Under the pieces are notes generated by a model. The model made no database searches. It was given only the letters and a program-made list of their open reading frames with translations, and was not told the DNA's origin. Positions 16,001 through 24,507 of a stretch of DNA of 64,000 nucleotides are shown piece by piece. A program made the position numbers and the translations under genes. The stretch is taken from NCBI RefSeq assembly GCF_016862515.1, contig NZ_BONC01000037.1, forward strand, positions 1-64,000, in the 5' to 3' direction. This stretch comes from Asanoa iriomotensis. Its GTDB lineage: Bacteria; Actinomycetota; Actinomycetes; Mycobacteriales; Micromonosporaceae. Numbering within the stretch: the first letter of the stretch is position 1; the number at the start of each line of letters is the position of its first letter.

Positions 16001-17260
16001 ATGACGACCGACCGGGTTTTCGTGATCGTGGGCGCGTCGCTGGCCGGCGCCCGAGCCGCACAGACCCTGCGCGAGGAGGGCTTCGACGGCCGGGTCGTGC
16101 TGATCGGCGCGGAGCCGCACCGGCCCTACGAGCGCCCGGCGCTGTCCAAGGGCTACCTGCTCGGCAAGGACGAGCGGCAGAAGGCGTTCGCCAACGAGGA
16201 CGACTTCTACGCTGCGCAGGGCATCGAGCTGCGGCTGGGCACGCGGGTGACCTCGGTCGATCCGGCCGCGCACCAGGTGACGCTCGACGACGCCGAGACC
16301 CTCGGCTACGACAAGCTGCTGCTGGCCACGGGTTCGTCGCCGCGCACCCTGGACCTGCCCGGCGGCGAGGGCCCGCGGATCCACCACCTGCGCACGATCG
16401 ACGAGTCCGAGGCGCTGGCCGCGACCCTGCGGGCCGGTGACCCGGTCGTGGTGATCGGCGCCGGCTGGATCGGGCTCGAGGTCGCCGCCGCCGCGCGCGG
16501 CTTCGGCTGCGACGTGACCGTGGTCGAGACCGACCGGGCGCCGCTGCGGCAGGTGCTCGGCGACGAGGTGGCCGGGGTCTTCCGCGCGCTGCACGAGGCG
16601 CACGGCGTCGACTTCCGGTTCGGCACCCAGGCGCGCGAGCTGGGCGGCATCGGCGACCGGGTGACCCACGCCGTGCTCGACGACAACACCGAGGTGCCGG
16701 CGTCGGCGGCGCTGATCGCGGTGGGCATCACGCCCAACGTCGAGCTCGCCCGCGCCGCGGGCCTGCCGGTCGACGACGGCGTGGTCACGGACGCGGCGCT
16801 GCGCACCAGCGACACCGACGTCTACGCCTGCGGCGACGTGGCCTCCAGCTATCACCCGCTGTTCCACCAGCACATCCGGGTCGAGCACTGGGCCAACGCG
16901 CTCAACGGTGGGCCGGCGGCGGCCCGCTCGATGCTCGGCCAGGACGTCTCGTACGACCGCCTGCCCTATTTCTTCACCGACCAGTACGACCTCGGCATGG
17001 AGCTGGCCGGCTGGTTCCCCCGCGGCGGCTACGACCGCGTGGTGTTCCGCGGTGATCCGTCCATCGTGGACGGCAAGGCCCCGGAGTTCATCGCCTTCTG
17101 GACCCGGCACGGCCACGTCCTGGCGGGGATGAACGTCAACGTTTGGGACGTGCAGGACGATATTCAGAAACTCGTGCGGGCCGGCTACACCGGCAAGGAT
17201 GTCGACCTGGACCGCCTCGCGGACCCCAGCGTGCCCCTCGACACGCTTCTTGCCGAATAG
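16001..17260 (+). CDS. FAD-dependent ferredoxin-reductase-like oxidoreductase
   Basis: The 419-residue protein belongs to the NAD(P)H-rubredoxin/ferredoxin reductase group (BphA4/CamA type). VFVIVGASLAGARAAQTLREEG is the FAD-binding GxGxxG-type segment. VVVIGAGWIGLEVAAAARGFGCDVTVVE (about residue 150) binds NAD(P)H. TDVYACGDVAS (about residue 270) contacts FAD. A C-terminal reductase dimerisation domain follows. It probably passes electrons from NAD(P)H to a ferredoxin or monooxygenase; none is encoded beside it. The molybdenum hydroxylase genes start 82 bases later in the same direction, so a role as its redox partner is possible but inferred. The start is ATG 16001, without a clear ribosome-binding site. 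Confidence 0.9.
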   Translation: MTTDRVFVIVGASLAGARAAQTLREEGFDGRVVLIGAEPHRPYERPALSKGYLLGKDERQKAFANEDDFYAAQGIELRLGTRVTSVDPAAHQVTLDDAETLGYDKLLLATGSSPRTLDLPGGEGPRIHHLRTIDESEALAATLRAGDPVVVIGAGWIGLEVAAAARGFGCDVTVVETDRAPLRQVLGDEVAGVFRALHEAHGVDFRFGTQARELGGIGDRVTHAVLDDNTEVPASAALIAVGITPNVELARAAGLPVDDGVVTDAALRTSDTDVYACGDVASSYHPLFHQHIRVEHWANALNGGPAAARSMLGQDVSYDRLPYFFTDQYDLGMELAGWFPRGGYDRVVFRGDPSIVDGKAPEFIAFWTRHGHVLAGMNVNVWDVQDDIQKLVRAGYTGKDVDLDRLADPSVPLDTLLAE

Positions 17261-17341
17261 CACGCGGGATTTCCTGATCACCCTCGTCGCGCCGACCGGG
17301 TTGGCGATGCTGAAGCTCTGGCGAGAGCCGAGGAGCGAGCG

Positions 17342-17866
17342 ATGGCAATCAACCAGTCGACCGCGGCCGCGGTCACCGGCGTGCGGGGTCCGCAGGACGT
17401 ACCGGTCACCCTCGACGTCAACGGGTCGACCCACGCGATCGAGCTGGAACCACGTGTCAGCCTGCTCGACGCGCTGCGTGAGCATCTTGACCTGACCGGC
17501 ACCAAGAAGGGCTGCGACCAGGGCACCTGCGGTGCGTGCACGGTGTGGATGGACGGGCGCCGGGTGCTGTCGTGCCTGACGTTGGCGATGTCGTGCGAGG
17601 GGCACCAGATCGCCACGATCGAGGGCATCGCCCAGGACGGGCGGCTGCACCCGATGCAGCAGGCGTTCATCGACCACGACGCCTTCCAGTGCGGCTACTG
17701 CACGCCCGGGCAGATCATGTCGGCGATCGCGCTGATCCGCGAGGGCAACGCCACCACCGACGCGGACATCGCCGAGCACATGAGCGGCAACATCTGCCGG
17801 TGCCAGGCGTACCCGAACATCCACGCGGCGATCCGCGAGGTGCGCGACGCGGACGACGGGGGTTGA
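17342..17866 (+). CDS. Molybdenum hydroxylase, [2Fe-2S] subunit (PaoA/CoxS type)
   Basis: Small subunit of a xanthine-dehydrogenase-family enzyme, carrying electrons from molybdenum to FAD. The 174-residue protein has both iron-sulfur domains: plant-type ferredoxin cysteines 58, 63, 66 and 78, and the helical-bundle domain with Cys117, 120, 152 and 154 (QCGYCTPGQ, ICRCQAY). An N-terminal extension of about 20 residues has no twin arginine, so the enzyme is probably cytoplasmic. The start is ATG 17342 with GAGGAG upstream. It is followed after 6 bases by the FAD subunit. All three subunit genes are in the order 2Fe-2S, FAD, Mo. Confidence 0.95.
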   Translation: MAINQSTAAAVTGVRGPQDVPVTLDVNGSTHAIELEPRVSLLDALREHLDLTGTKKGCDQGTCGACTVWMDGRRVLSCLTLAMSCEGHQIATIEGIAQDGRLHPMQQAFIDHDAFQCGYCTPGQIMSAIALIREGNATTDADIAEHMSGNICRCQAYPNIHAAIREVRDADDGG

Positions 17867-17872
17867 TCACTG

Positions 17873-18856
17873 ATGCGACCGGTCACGTTCTTCCGGGCGG
17901 GTTCGATCGACGAGGCGGTGGCCGCGGTCAGCGGCCACCCCGACAGCGCGTTCCTGGCCGGCGGCACCACCGAGATCGACCTGTTGCGGCTCAACGTCGT
18001 GCAGCCCACGCTGCTCGTCGACGTCAACGACCTGCCGCTGACCTATCTCGAGGACATCGACGACGGCGGTGTACGCATCGGCGCGATGGCCCGGATGAGC
18101 GACGTGGCCCGGGCGCAGCGGATCGTGGAGCGGTACCCCGGCATGTCGCAGGCGCTGCTGCTCGGCGCCTCCGAACAGCTGCGCAACATGGCCTCGATGG
18201 GCGGCAACATGTGCCAGCGCACGCGGTGCGCGTACTTCCGTGACGGGCAGTCGCCGTGCAACAAGCGCGAGCCCGGCAGCGGCTGCGCGGCGCTGACCGG
18301 CGTCAACCGCGGCCATGCCGTCCTCGGCACCTCCGACCACTGCATCGCGAGCCACCCGTCGGACGTGGCGGTCGCGCTGGTCGCGCTGGACGCGGTGATC
18401 CGGACGATCGGCCCGGACGGCACCCGGACGATCCCGATCGAGAGCTTCTTCCTGCCGCCGGACGACACCCCGAGCGTCGAGCACCCGCTGGCGCACGGCG
18501 AGCTGATCGTCGCGATCGACGTGCCCGCGGTGCCGGTCGCCCGCACGTCGCGCTACGTCAAGCACCGCGACCGCGTCTCGTACGAGTTCGCGCTCGTCTC
18601 GGTCTTCTCCGCGATGCGGGTCGACGACGCGGGCAACGTCGCGGAGTTGCGGCTCGCGCTCGGCGGCGTCGGCACGGTGCCGTGGCGGGCGCACCGCGCG
18701 GAGGAGGCGCTGATCGGCCGGCCGGCGACGCCGGAGAACTTCGCGGCGGCCGCGGACGCGGAGTTCGCGGACGCGCGGACCACGCCGATGAACGCGTTCA
18801 AGGTGACGTTCGCCAAGCGGGCGATCGTCCGCGAGCTGAGCGAGGTGACGTCATGA
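17873..18856 (+). CDS. Molybdenum hydroxylase, FAD subunit with extra [4Fe-4S] cluster (PaoB type)
   Basis: The 327-residue FAD subunit has the usual FAD_binding_5 start (AFLAGGTTEIDLLRLN), SMGGNMCQ, and the CO-dehydrogenase flavoprotein C-terminal domain (YVKHRDRVSYEFALVSVF). Between them lies an insertion with Cys114, 119, 129 and 138 in MCQRTRCAYFRDG ... PCNKREPGSGC. This is the arrangement that binds an additional [4Fe-4S] cluster in the E. coli aldehyde oxidoreductase PaoABC; xanthine dehydrogenases lack it. The complex is therefore more likely a broad aldehyde oxidase than a purine enzyme. Its TGA overlaps the ATG of the Mo subunit (ATGA). Confidence 0.92.
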   Translation: MRPVTFFRAGSIDEAVAAVSGHPDSAFLAGGTTEIDLLRLNVVQPTLLVDVNDLPLTYLEDIDDGGVRIGAMARMSDVARAQRIVERYPGMSQALLLGASEQLRNMASMGGNMCQRTRCAYFRDGQSPCNKREPGSGCAALTGVNRGHAVLGTSDHCIASHPSDVAVALVALDAVIRTIGPDGTRTIPIESFFLPPDDTPSVEHPLAHGELIVAIDVPAVPVARTSRYVKHRDRVSYEFALVSVFSAMRVDDAGNVAELRLALGGVGTVPWRAHRAEEALIGRPATPENFAAAADAEFADARTTPMNAFKVTFAKRAIVRELSEVTS

Positions 18857-21102
18857 GTCCGGTGGTCGGCAAGCCGGTGAACCGCGTCGACGGTCCGGAC
18901 AAGGTCACCGGGGCCGGTCGCTACTGCGGCGAGATCGTGCTGCCCGGACTCGCGTACGGCCTGATCGTCGGCTCGTCGATCGCCAACGGCCGGGTGCTGT
19001 CGATCGACGAGACCGCGGCCCGGGCGGCCGGCGGCGTCTACGGCATCATGACGCACCAGAACACGCCCAAGATCGCCAACCAGCCGCACCTGATCCCGTC
19101 GCTGGCCGGTCAGCCGGCGCCGGGGGAGAGCTTCTTCCCGATGCAGGACGACGTCGTGCACTACTGGGGCCAGCCGGTGGCGCTCGTGGTCGCGGACTCG
19201 TTGGAGGGTGCCGCGCACGCGGCGGCGCTGCTCGACATCACGTACGAGGCCGGCGTGCCGGTGGCCACGATCGAGGACGGCCGGTCGTCCGCGGCCGAGG
19301 CGCAGACGCTGTTCGGCGGGCTGATGCCCGCCCGCGACGAGCGCGGTGACGTGCAGGGCGCGCTGGCCAAGGCGGAGGTGACCGTCGACGCGACCTACCA
19401 CTACGCCGCGAACCACCACAACCCGCTGGAGACCGGCGTGACCACCGCGCAGTGGGACGGTGACCGGCTCACGCTGTGGGACTCCACGATGGGCGTACGC
19501 GCCAGCCAGCTCACGGTCGCGACGCTGCTCGGCATCCCGCTGTCCGACGTCCGCGTGATCACCCACTTCGTCGGCGGCGGCTTCGGCTCCAAGGCGATGG
19601 TCTGGCCGCACGTGACGCTGGCCGCGATGGCCGCCCGGCACGTGGGGCGACCGGTGCGGCTGACGCTGACCCGGCCGCAGAGCTTCACCTCCAACGGCCA
19701 CCGCGAGGAGCAGGAGCAGCAGATCCGGCTGGGCGCCGGTCGGGACGGCCGGCTGACCGCGATCCACCACCGCAAGCTCTCGGTCACCTCGCCGTTCGAC
19801 GACTGGGCCGAGCCGGCGACCGGTGTGTCGACGCAGATCTACGGCTGCGACAACTACCTGGGCGAGCACCACCTGATCCACGGCAACACGCTCACGCCCA
19901 CGTTCACCCGTGCGCCGGGTGAGTCGCTCGGGTCGTTCTCGTTGGAGACGGCGATGGATCAGCTCGCGTACGAGCTGGGCATGGACCCGATCGAGCTGCG
20001 GATCATGAACCACCCGCCCGTCGACAACCACGGCAACGCCTGGTCCAGCGACGGCATGGCCGACTGCCTGCGCCGCGGCGCCGAGCTGTTCGGCTGGTCC
20101 GGCCGGGACCCGACGCCGGGCGTACGCGAGGAGGGCAACAACCTGATCGGCACGGGAGTCGCCGGCGCCGGCTACCCGGTCGCGTTCATGATGCCGGTGC
20201 AGCACGCCCGGGCCCGGATCTTCAACGACGGCAGCGTTGTCGTGCAGACCAGCGCGCAGGAGTTCGGCATCGGCGTGACCACCTCGATGGCCCAGGTCGG
20301 CGCCGACGCGCTCGGCGTGGACCTCGACGTGCTGCGGTTCGAGGCGGGCGACACGGACCTGCCCAACACCACGTCGGCGGTGGGCTCGATGGGCGCGACG
20401 ATGCAGTCCTCCGCGGTGCACAACGCGGGCACGACCCTGCGCAACGAGCTGATCGCGCACGCCGTCAACGACGACAAGTCGCCGCTGCACCGGCTCTCGC
20501 CGAGCTCGGTGCGCGTCGAGGGCGGCCGGATGTCGTCCACTCTGGACCCGTCCATCGGTGAGTCCTATGCGGACCTGCTGACCCGCAACCGCCTGCTGGA
20601 CCTGGAGGCGCTGGGCAGCTGGACCCCGCCGCCGATCGACACGCCGCACGGCCTGCTCACCTTCGGCGCGCAGTTCGCCGAGGTCGCCGTCGACAAGGAC
20701 CTGGGGCTCGTGCGGGTGCGCCGGATGACCGGCGTGTTCGCGCCCGGCCGGGTGCTCAACCCCAAGCTGGCCCGCAGCCAGCTGCTCGGCGGGATGCTCT
20801 GGGGGCTCAGCCAGGCGTTGCTGGAAGGCAACCAGATCGACCGCCAGTCGGGCCGCTGGGCGCTGAACAACCTGGGTGAGTACCTGGTGCCGGTGCACGC
20901 CGACATCCCGGACGTCCAGGTCGAGTTCGTGGAGGTCGAGGACGACGTGGTCGGCCCGCTGGGCGTCAAGGGCGTCGGCGAGGTGGGCCAGGTCGGCGCG
21001 GCCGCGGCGATCGCGAACGCCGTCTTCCATGCCACCGGCCGGCGGATGACCGAGCTGCCGATGACCGCGGAGGTTGTGATGAACGGTGGCAGCCCAGGTT
21101 GA
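18853..21102 (+). CDS. Molybdenum hydroxylase, molybdopterin-binding catalytic subunit (PaoC type)
   Basis: Large subunit, 749 residues. It holds the Mo-MCD/MPT cofactor and the active site. GKPVNRVDGPDKVTGAGRYCGE opens the aldehyde-oxidase a/b-hammerhead domain. HFVGGGFGSKAMVWPHVTLAA and TFTRAPGESLGSFSLETAMD are cofactor contacts, and GVKGVGEVGQVG holds the catalytic base Glu710. The family start MSPVVGKPVNRVDG at ATG 18853 fits. The gene is coupled to the FAD subunit by ATGA and overlaps the next membrane-protein gene by 17 bases. With the PaoB-like FAD subunit it should oxidise aldehydes, perhaps toxic aromatic ones. The actual substrate is not shown by sequence. Confidence 0.95.
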   Translation: MSPVVGKPVNRVDGPDKVTGAGRYCGEIVLPGLAYGLIVGSSIANGRVLSIDETAARAAGGVYGIMTHQNTPKIANQPHLIPSLAGQPAPGESFFPMQDDVVHYWGQPVALVVADSLEGAAHAAALLDITYEAGVPVATIEDGRSSAAEAQTLFGGLMPARDERGDVQGALAKAEVTVDATYHYAANHHNPLETGVTTAQWDGDRLTLWDSTMGVRASQLTVATLLGIPLSDVRVITHFVGGGFGSKAMVWPHVTLAAMAARHVGRPVRLTLTRPQSFTSNGHREEQEQQIRLGAGRDGRLTAIHHRKLSVTSPFDDWAEPATGVSTQIYGCDNYLGEHHLIHGNTLTPTFTRAPGESLGSFSLETAMDQLAYELGMDPIELRIMNHPPVDNHGNAWSSDGMADCLRRGAELFGWSGRDPTPGVREEGNNLIGTGVAGAGYPVAFMMPVQHARARIFNDGSVVVQTSAQEFGIGVTTSMAQVGADALGVDLDVLRFEAGDTDLPNTTSAVGSMGATMQSSAVHNAGTTLRNELIAHAVNDDKSPLHRLSPSSVRVEGGRMSSTLDPSIGESYADLLTRNRLLDLEALGSWTPPPIDTPHGLLTFGAQFAEVAVDKDLGLVRVRRMTGVFAPGRVLNPKLARSQLLGGMLWGLSQALLEGNQIDRQSGRWALNNLGEYLVPVHADIPDVQVEFVEVEDDVVGPLGVKGVGEVGQVGAAAAIANAVFHATGRRMTELPMTAEVVMNGGSPG

Positions 21103-22237
21103 GGTGAGTGCGACCGCCGCGGCATTGCCGGAGCGGCCGGCCATCAGCACGCCGTCGGCGGAGCTGCAGCCGGCCGTCCGCACCGCACTGGCGCGCAGCG
21201 TCGCCCGCCAGCCCTGGCTGGGCCTGGCCGGGCTGCTGCTGGTGCTGCCCGTCGCGGCCGCGCTGGCGTTCGCGCTCGACGGTCCGGCCCGGTCCCTGGT
21301 GGTGATCGGTCCGCTGGTCACGTTCGCGCTCGTGCCGACCGCGATCGTGGCGTTCTGGTGGAACGACTGGCCCGGCACCGCGCTCGCGCCACGCTGGCTG
21401 TCCGGCTGGCTCAACACCCTGTTCATCGTGGCCGCGGGCGTCGGGCTGACCTTCCTCGGTCAGCTGATAGCCGGCGGGGTGGACCCGCGCGGTGTGTTCG
21501 ACCCGAACCCGGGGCCGGGGCACCTGCCGACGTTCCCGGCGACGCTGCCGATCGCGGGCACGGCGTTCACCGCGATCCTCCAGTTGACGCTGGTGATGGA
21601 GGGGTGGCCGCTGCGCAAGCTGCCCCGGGTGCCGGCGGGGTTGCTGGCCGGCGTGCTGGCCTGGGGCGCGGCGCTGCTCATCTACTACTTCGTCGTGGAC
21701 GTGGCGCCGCCGGCCTCGACGGGCCTGCACCCGCAGACCGGCCCGATGTCCGGTGCGGCGCTGGGCGCCCTGACGGTGACCATCGGCGCCTGGCAGACCT
21801 GGATCTACGTGACCTGGCGGGGCTGGCCGTTCAACCTGGTCAAGCGGCGCTGGCTGCGGCTGCTGCTGGCCAACGCGACGGTGATCGCGGGTGGCTGGGC
21901 CACGTACACGCTGATCCATCTGGCGGTCAGCCCGCAGCTGATCATCGCCGGCGCGGCCGCGGTCATCGCCGCGGCGCTGGTGGTGTCGATGCTGTTCGAG
22001 AACGCGGTCCGGCCGCACATCACGGCGGTGATGGACAAGTGGTTGTCGGTGACCACGGTGGCGGCGTTGGCGGTGGTGCTCTACGTGGTGCTGACGGCCT
22101 ACGCGCACACGGTCGACTTCGGGCGGATCGAGCCGAGCGAGTTCGTGGTGCACGGCTGCCTCAACGCGCTCGCGTTCTCCGTGATCACCCACGTCGCGGT
22201 CGGCCGCCGCTGGCCGTTCGCCCGCGACCTACCCTGA
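21086..22237 (+). CDS. Multi-spanning membrane protein, unknown function
   Basis: The 383-residue protein has a polar N-terminus of about 45 residues and then nine or ten hydrophobic segments. Examples are WLGLAGLLLVLPVAAALAF, LVVIGPLVTFALVPTAIVAF, TLFIVAAGVGLTFLGQL, GVLAWGAALLIYYFVV, LIIAGAAAVIAAALVVSMLF and LAVVLYVVLTAYA. A repeated W-x-x-W-P theme is seen (WNDWPGT, WRGWPFN, EGWPLRK). I do not recognise a family. The GTG start at 21086 lies inside the end of the molybdenum subunit gene, so the two are translationally coupled and the product may anchor, feed or receive electrons from the oxidoreductase. The exact start is uncertain. Confidence 0.7.
   Translation: MAAQVEVSATAAALPERPAISTPSAELQPAVRTALARSVARQPWLGLAGLLLVLPVAAALAFALDGPARSLVVIGPLVTFALVPTAIVAFWWNDWPGTALAPRWLSGWLNTLFIVAAGVGLTFLGQLIAGGVDPRGVFDPNPGPGHLPTFPATLPIAGTAFTAILQLTLVMEGWPLRKLPRVPAGLLAGVLAWGAALLIYYFVVDVAPPASTGLHPQTGPMSGAALGALTVTIGAWQTWIYVTWRGWPFNLVKRRWLRLLLANATVIAGGWATYTLIHLAVSPQLIIAGAAAVIAAALVVSMLFENAVRPHITAVMDKWLSVTTVAALAVVLYVVLTAYAHTVDFGRIEPSEFVVHGCLNALAFSVITHVAVGRRWPFARDLP
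22230..22235 (+). promoter_or_regulatory. Predicted -10 element, leaderless deaminase promoter
   Basis: TACCCT at the very end of the membrane-protein gene lies 6 bases before the ATG at 22242, with no Shine-Dalgarno sequence between. Confidence 0.45.
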
Positions 22238-22241
22238 GATC

Positions 22242-22646
22242 ATGGACTTCGAGGAGTTGATCGCGGCGGCGTTGGCGGTGGTCGCGCCGCGCCGGGTCCA
22301 GGGCCGGCTCGTCGGCGACGTCGGCGCCGCGCTGCTGACGGAGGACGGCAACCGCTACGTCGGTGTCTGCATCGACACCGCGTGCGGCACGGGCTTCTGC
22401 GCCGAGGCGAGCGCGATCGCCGCGATGGTCACCGCGGGCGAGGAGCGGATCGCCCGGATCGTGGCGGTCTGGCGCGACGAGCGTGACGACCGGATCTACG
22501 TGCTGCCACCGTGCGGCCGCTGCCGCGAGTTCATCCGCCAGCTGCACCCGGCCAACCTCGACACCGAGGTGGTGCTGGGCATGAACCGCTGGTCACCGCT
22601 GCGCGACCTGCTGCCGGACCACGAGTGGCCGCAGCCGCTCAACTAG
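22242..22646 (+). CDS. Cytidine/blasticidin-deaminase-like protein
   Basis: The 134-residue zinc hydrolase of the cytidine deaminase fold has GFCAEASAIAAM (Cys zinc ligand plus catalytic Glu, the C-A-E form of free-nucleoside and blasticidin deaminases) and PPCGRCREFIRQL (P-C-x-x-C, two more zinc ligands). The short, soluble length fits the tetrameric cytidine-deaminase type. The C-terminal Trp-Ser-Pro-Leu ... LLPDHEWPQP is typical of the uncharacterised actinobacterial subgroup rather than of housekeeping Cdd. The substrate could be a nucleoside or an antibiotic. Its last 8 bases overlap the convergent YjbR gene. Confidence 0.85.
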   Translation: MDFEELIAAALAVVAPRRVQGRLVGDVGAALLTEDGNRYVGVCIDTACGTGFCAEASAIAAMVTAGEERIARIVAVWRDERDDRIYVLPPCGRCREFIRQLHPANLDTEVVLGMNRWSPLRDLLPDHEWPQPLN

Positions 22647-22989
22647 CGGGGCGCTCGCGCTTGGGCAGTTTGGCGACGACGGCGTCGTAGGAGGCGTCGA
22701 TCGCTTCCAGGATCTCGTCGTCGGGGATGCCGGTGCCGACCGTGAGCGTGTTCCAACCGGACCGTCCGATGTAGGCCATCACGCGCGCGGAGTCCGGGTA
22801 ACGGGCGAGCCATTCGTCGGCCATCTCGCGATTCGCGCCGCACTTGAGCCCGACGGTCGGTGGCGGGCCGGCGCCGAGGAACGCGAAGATCTTGCCACCG
22901 ACCTTGGCGACCTGGTCGCCCTCCCACGGCTCGTCCGGCCACGCACCCGGCTTGGCCAGGCAGTACTCGACGAGGTCGGCCAGGGTCAT
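22639..22989 (-). CDS. MmcQ/YjbR family protein
   Basis: The 116-residue protein has the CyaY-like YjbR fold. LADLVEYCLAKPGAWPDEPWEGDQVAKVGGKIFAFLG gives the start, SGWNTLTVGTGIPDDEILEAIDASYDAVVAKLPK the end. Family members are thought to bind DNA, but no role is established. The start is ATG 22989. A TATGGT hexamer 6 bases upstream and the absence of a Shine-Dalgarno sequence suggest a leaderless transcript. Confidence 0.88.
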   Translation of the reverse strand: MTLADLVEYCLAKPGAWPDEPWEGDQVAKVGGKIFAFLGAGPPPTVGLKCGANREMADEWLARYPDSARVMAYIGRSGWNTLTVGTGIPDDEILEAIDASYDAVVAKLPKRERPAS

Positions 22990-22995
22990 GCGGTC

Positions 22996-23001
22996 ACCAT
23001 A
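22996..23001 (-). promoter_or_regulatory. Predicted -10 element, leaderless yjbR-like promoter
   Basis: On the minus strand TATGGT lies 6 bases before the ATG at 22989, in the 28-base gap after the sigma-factor gene. Confidence 0.45.
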
Positions 23002-23017
23002 ACCCGCTCGGGGCAGG

Positions 23018-23896
23018 TCAGCGGCTCACCGCGGTCGCGCGCTCCACGCGGGACAGCTTCTCCGGGTTGCGGACGGCGTACAGGCCGGTGATGAGGCCGT
23101 CGTCCAGCCGCATCGCCACGATCCCGTCGAGCTCGCCGTCGAGGCGGAAGATCAAGGCCGGACCGCCGTTGATCTGGGCCAGCTCGACCTGCGCCGCGCC
23201 GCCGAGCCTGCGCAGCCCGTGCCCGAGCAGTCGGGCGACGTTGTCCGCACCGACAACGGGGTGTGCCGCCGCCTGCCTGATCCCGCCGCCGTCACCGAGC
23301 AGGACGACGTCCGGCGCGAGCTGGTCGAGCAGGCCCTGCAGATCGCCGGTCTCGACCGCCCGGCGGAAGGCCTCGAGGGCGCGGCCGGTGTCGGCGGGGG
23401 AGGCCACACCGCGTGGGCGACGGGCGGTCACGTGTGACCGGGCCCGGTGTGCGACCTGACGCACCGCCGCCGGTGTCTTGTCGACGGCCTCGGCGATCTC
23501 GTCGTAGTCCAGGTCGAACACCTCGCGGAGCACGAACACCGCCCGCTCGGTCGGGGTCAGGGTCTCTAGGATCAGCAGCATCGCCATGGAGACGCTCTCG
23601 GCCAACTCGACGTCGTCGGCCACGTCGGGCGCGGTCAGCAGAGGTTCGGGCAACCAGGTGCCGACGTAGGTCTCCTTGCGCCGGCGGAGCGCGCGCAGCC
23701 GGCTCAGTGCCTGGCGGGTCGTCATCCGGACCAGGTACGCACGCCGGTCCCGCACGGTGTCCAGCTCCACGGTCGTCCAGCGCAACCAGGTCTCCTGCAG
23801 GACGTCCTCGGCGTCGGTGGCCGAGCCGAGCAGTTCGTAGGCGACGGTGAACAGCAGGTTGCGGTGGGCGAGGAACGTTTCGGTGGCGGAGTCCAT
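23018..23896 (-). CDS. ECF41-type sigma factor (SigJ-like) with SnoaL domain
   Basis: The 292-residue protein has sigma-70 region 2 (FLAHRNLLFTVAYELLGSATDAEDVLQETWLRW), region 4 (LTPTERAVFVLREVFDLDYDEIAEAVDKTPAAVRQVAHRAR), and a fused C-terminal SnoaL-like domain of about 110 residues. The linker carries WLPEP (YVGTWLPEP) and the C-terminal domain DGGG, both hallmarks of ECF41 sigma factors, where the extension controls activity in place of a separate anti-sigma factor. The known genomic partner is a carboxymuconolactone decarboxylase or oxidoreductase gene, and exactly that is divergent here. The start is ATG 23896, giving MDSATETF. Confidence 0.93.
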   Translation of the reverse strand: MDSATETFLAHRNLLFTVAYELLGSATDAEDVLQETWLRWTTVELDTVRDRRAYLVRMTTRQALSRLRALRRRKETYVGTWLPEPLLTAPDVADDVELAESVSMAMLLILETLTPTERAVFVLREVFDLDYDEIAEAVDKTPAAVRQVAHRARSHVTARRPRGVASPADTGRALEAFRRAVETGDLQGLLDQLAPDVVLLGDGGGIRQAAAHPVVGADNVARLLGHGLRRLGGAAQVELAQINGGPALIFRLDGELDGIVAMRLDDGLITGLYAVRNPEKLSRVERATAVSR

Positions 23897-23932
23897 GCAC
23901 AACCGACGCCGGCCGCCGCCGCATTGTGACGG

Positions 23933-23959
23933 TGTCGCTCGCCACAGCCCCTGGCCGTC
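23933..23959 (+). promoter_or_regulatory. Candidate ECF41-dependent promoter of the AhpD-like gene
   Basis: TGTCGC (23933-23938) and CGTC (23956-23959) are 17 bases apart. ECF41 promoters have a TGTCACA -35 and a CGTC -10, so this differs by one base in the -35. It reads toward the gene at 24016. A 7-bp inverted repeat (TCTCGTG 23981-23987, CACGAGA 23998-24004) lies between promoter and gene. Confidence 0.6.
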
Positions 23960-24015
23960 ACGGGGATCCGGTCGACGGCATCTCGTGTTCGTCACCGCAC
24001 GAGACAGGAGTGGTC

Positions 24016-24501
24016 ATGGAACCCCGTATCAACCTCTTCGAGACCCCGACCGGCGCGAAGGTCGCCAAGCGGTTCTACAACACCGCGCTCGCCCTCGACG
24101 GGTCGACGCTGCCGAAGGCCGTCCGGCATCTGGTCGAGCTGCGGGTCAGCCAGATCAACGGCTGCGGTCTCTGCGTCGACATGCACGCCAAGGACGCCGC
24201 GGCCGACGGCGAGACCGCGGTCCGGCTGGCTCTGGTGGCGGCCTGGCGCGAGACCACCGTGTACACCGCGGCCGAGCGGGCGGCGTTGGAGCTGGCCGAG
24301 GAGGCCACCCGGCTCGCGGACGCACACGGGGGTGTCTCCGACGAGACCTGGGCGGCGTTGTGCGCGCACTTCGACGACGACCAGGTCGCGACGCTGCTCT
24401 GCGTGGTCAGCATGGTCAACGCGGCCAACCGGATGAACGTGATCGCCCGCGTCCAGGGTGGTTCGTACGAACCGGGCATGCTCGCCTCGCTCCAGCTCTG
24501 A
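24016..24501 (+). CDS. Carboxymuconolactone decarboxylase/AhpD-like protein
   Basis: The 161-residue protein is of the CMD/AhpD family. QINGCGLCVDMHAKDA contains the redox pair Cys50/Cys53 and the His57 proton relay (C-x-x-C-x-x-x-H), as in alkylhydroperoxidase AhpD. The rest is the usual helix bundle (FYNTALALDGSTLPKAVRHLVELRVS, AERAALELAEEATRLA, LLCVVSMVNAANRMNVIARV). It probably acts in peroxide or thiol redox defence. The start is ATG 24016 with CAGGAG upstream. It lies divergent from the ECF41 sigma-factor gene and is the expected target of that regulator. A strong hairpin follows it. Confidence 0.92.
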   Translation: MEPRINLFETPTGAKVAKRFYNTALALDGSTLPKAVRHLVELRVSQINGCGLCVDMHAKDAAADGETAVRLALVAAWRETTVYTAAERAALELAEEATRLADAHGGVSDETWAALCAHFDDDQVATLLCVVSMVNAANRMNVIARVQGGSYEPGMLASLQL

Positions 24502-24507
24502 CCGGTT

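Noticed and set aside
18553-21426. 957-codon minus-strand frame opposite the molybdenum subunit gene
   Set aside because: Arg/Val/Leu/His-rich shadow, no domain.
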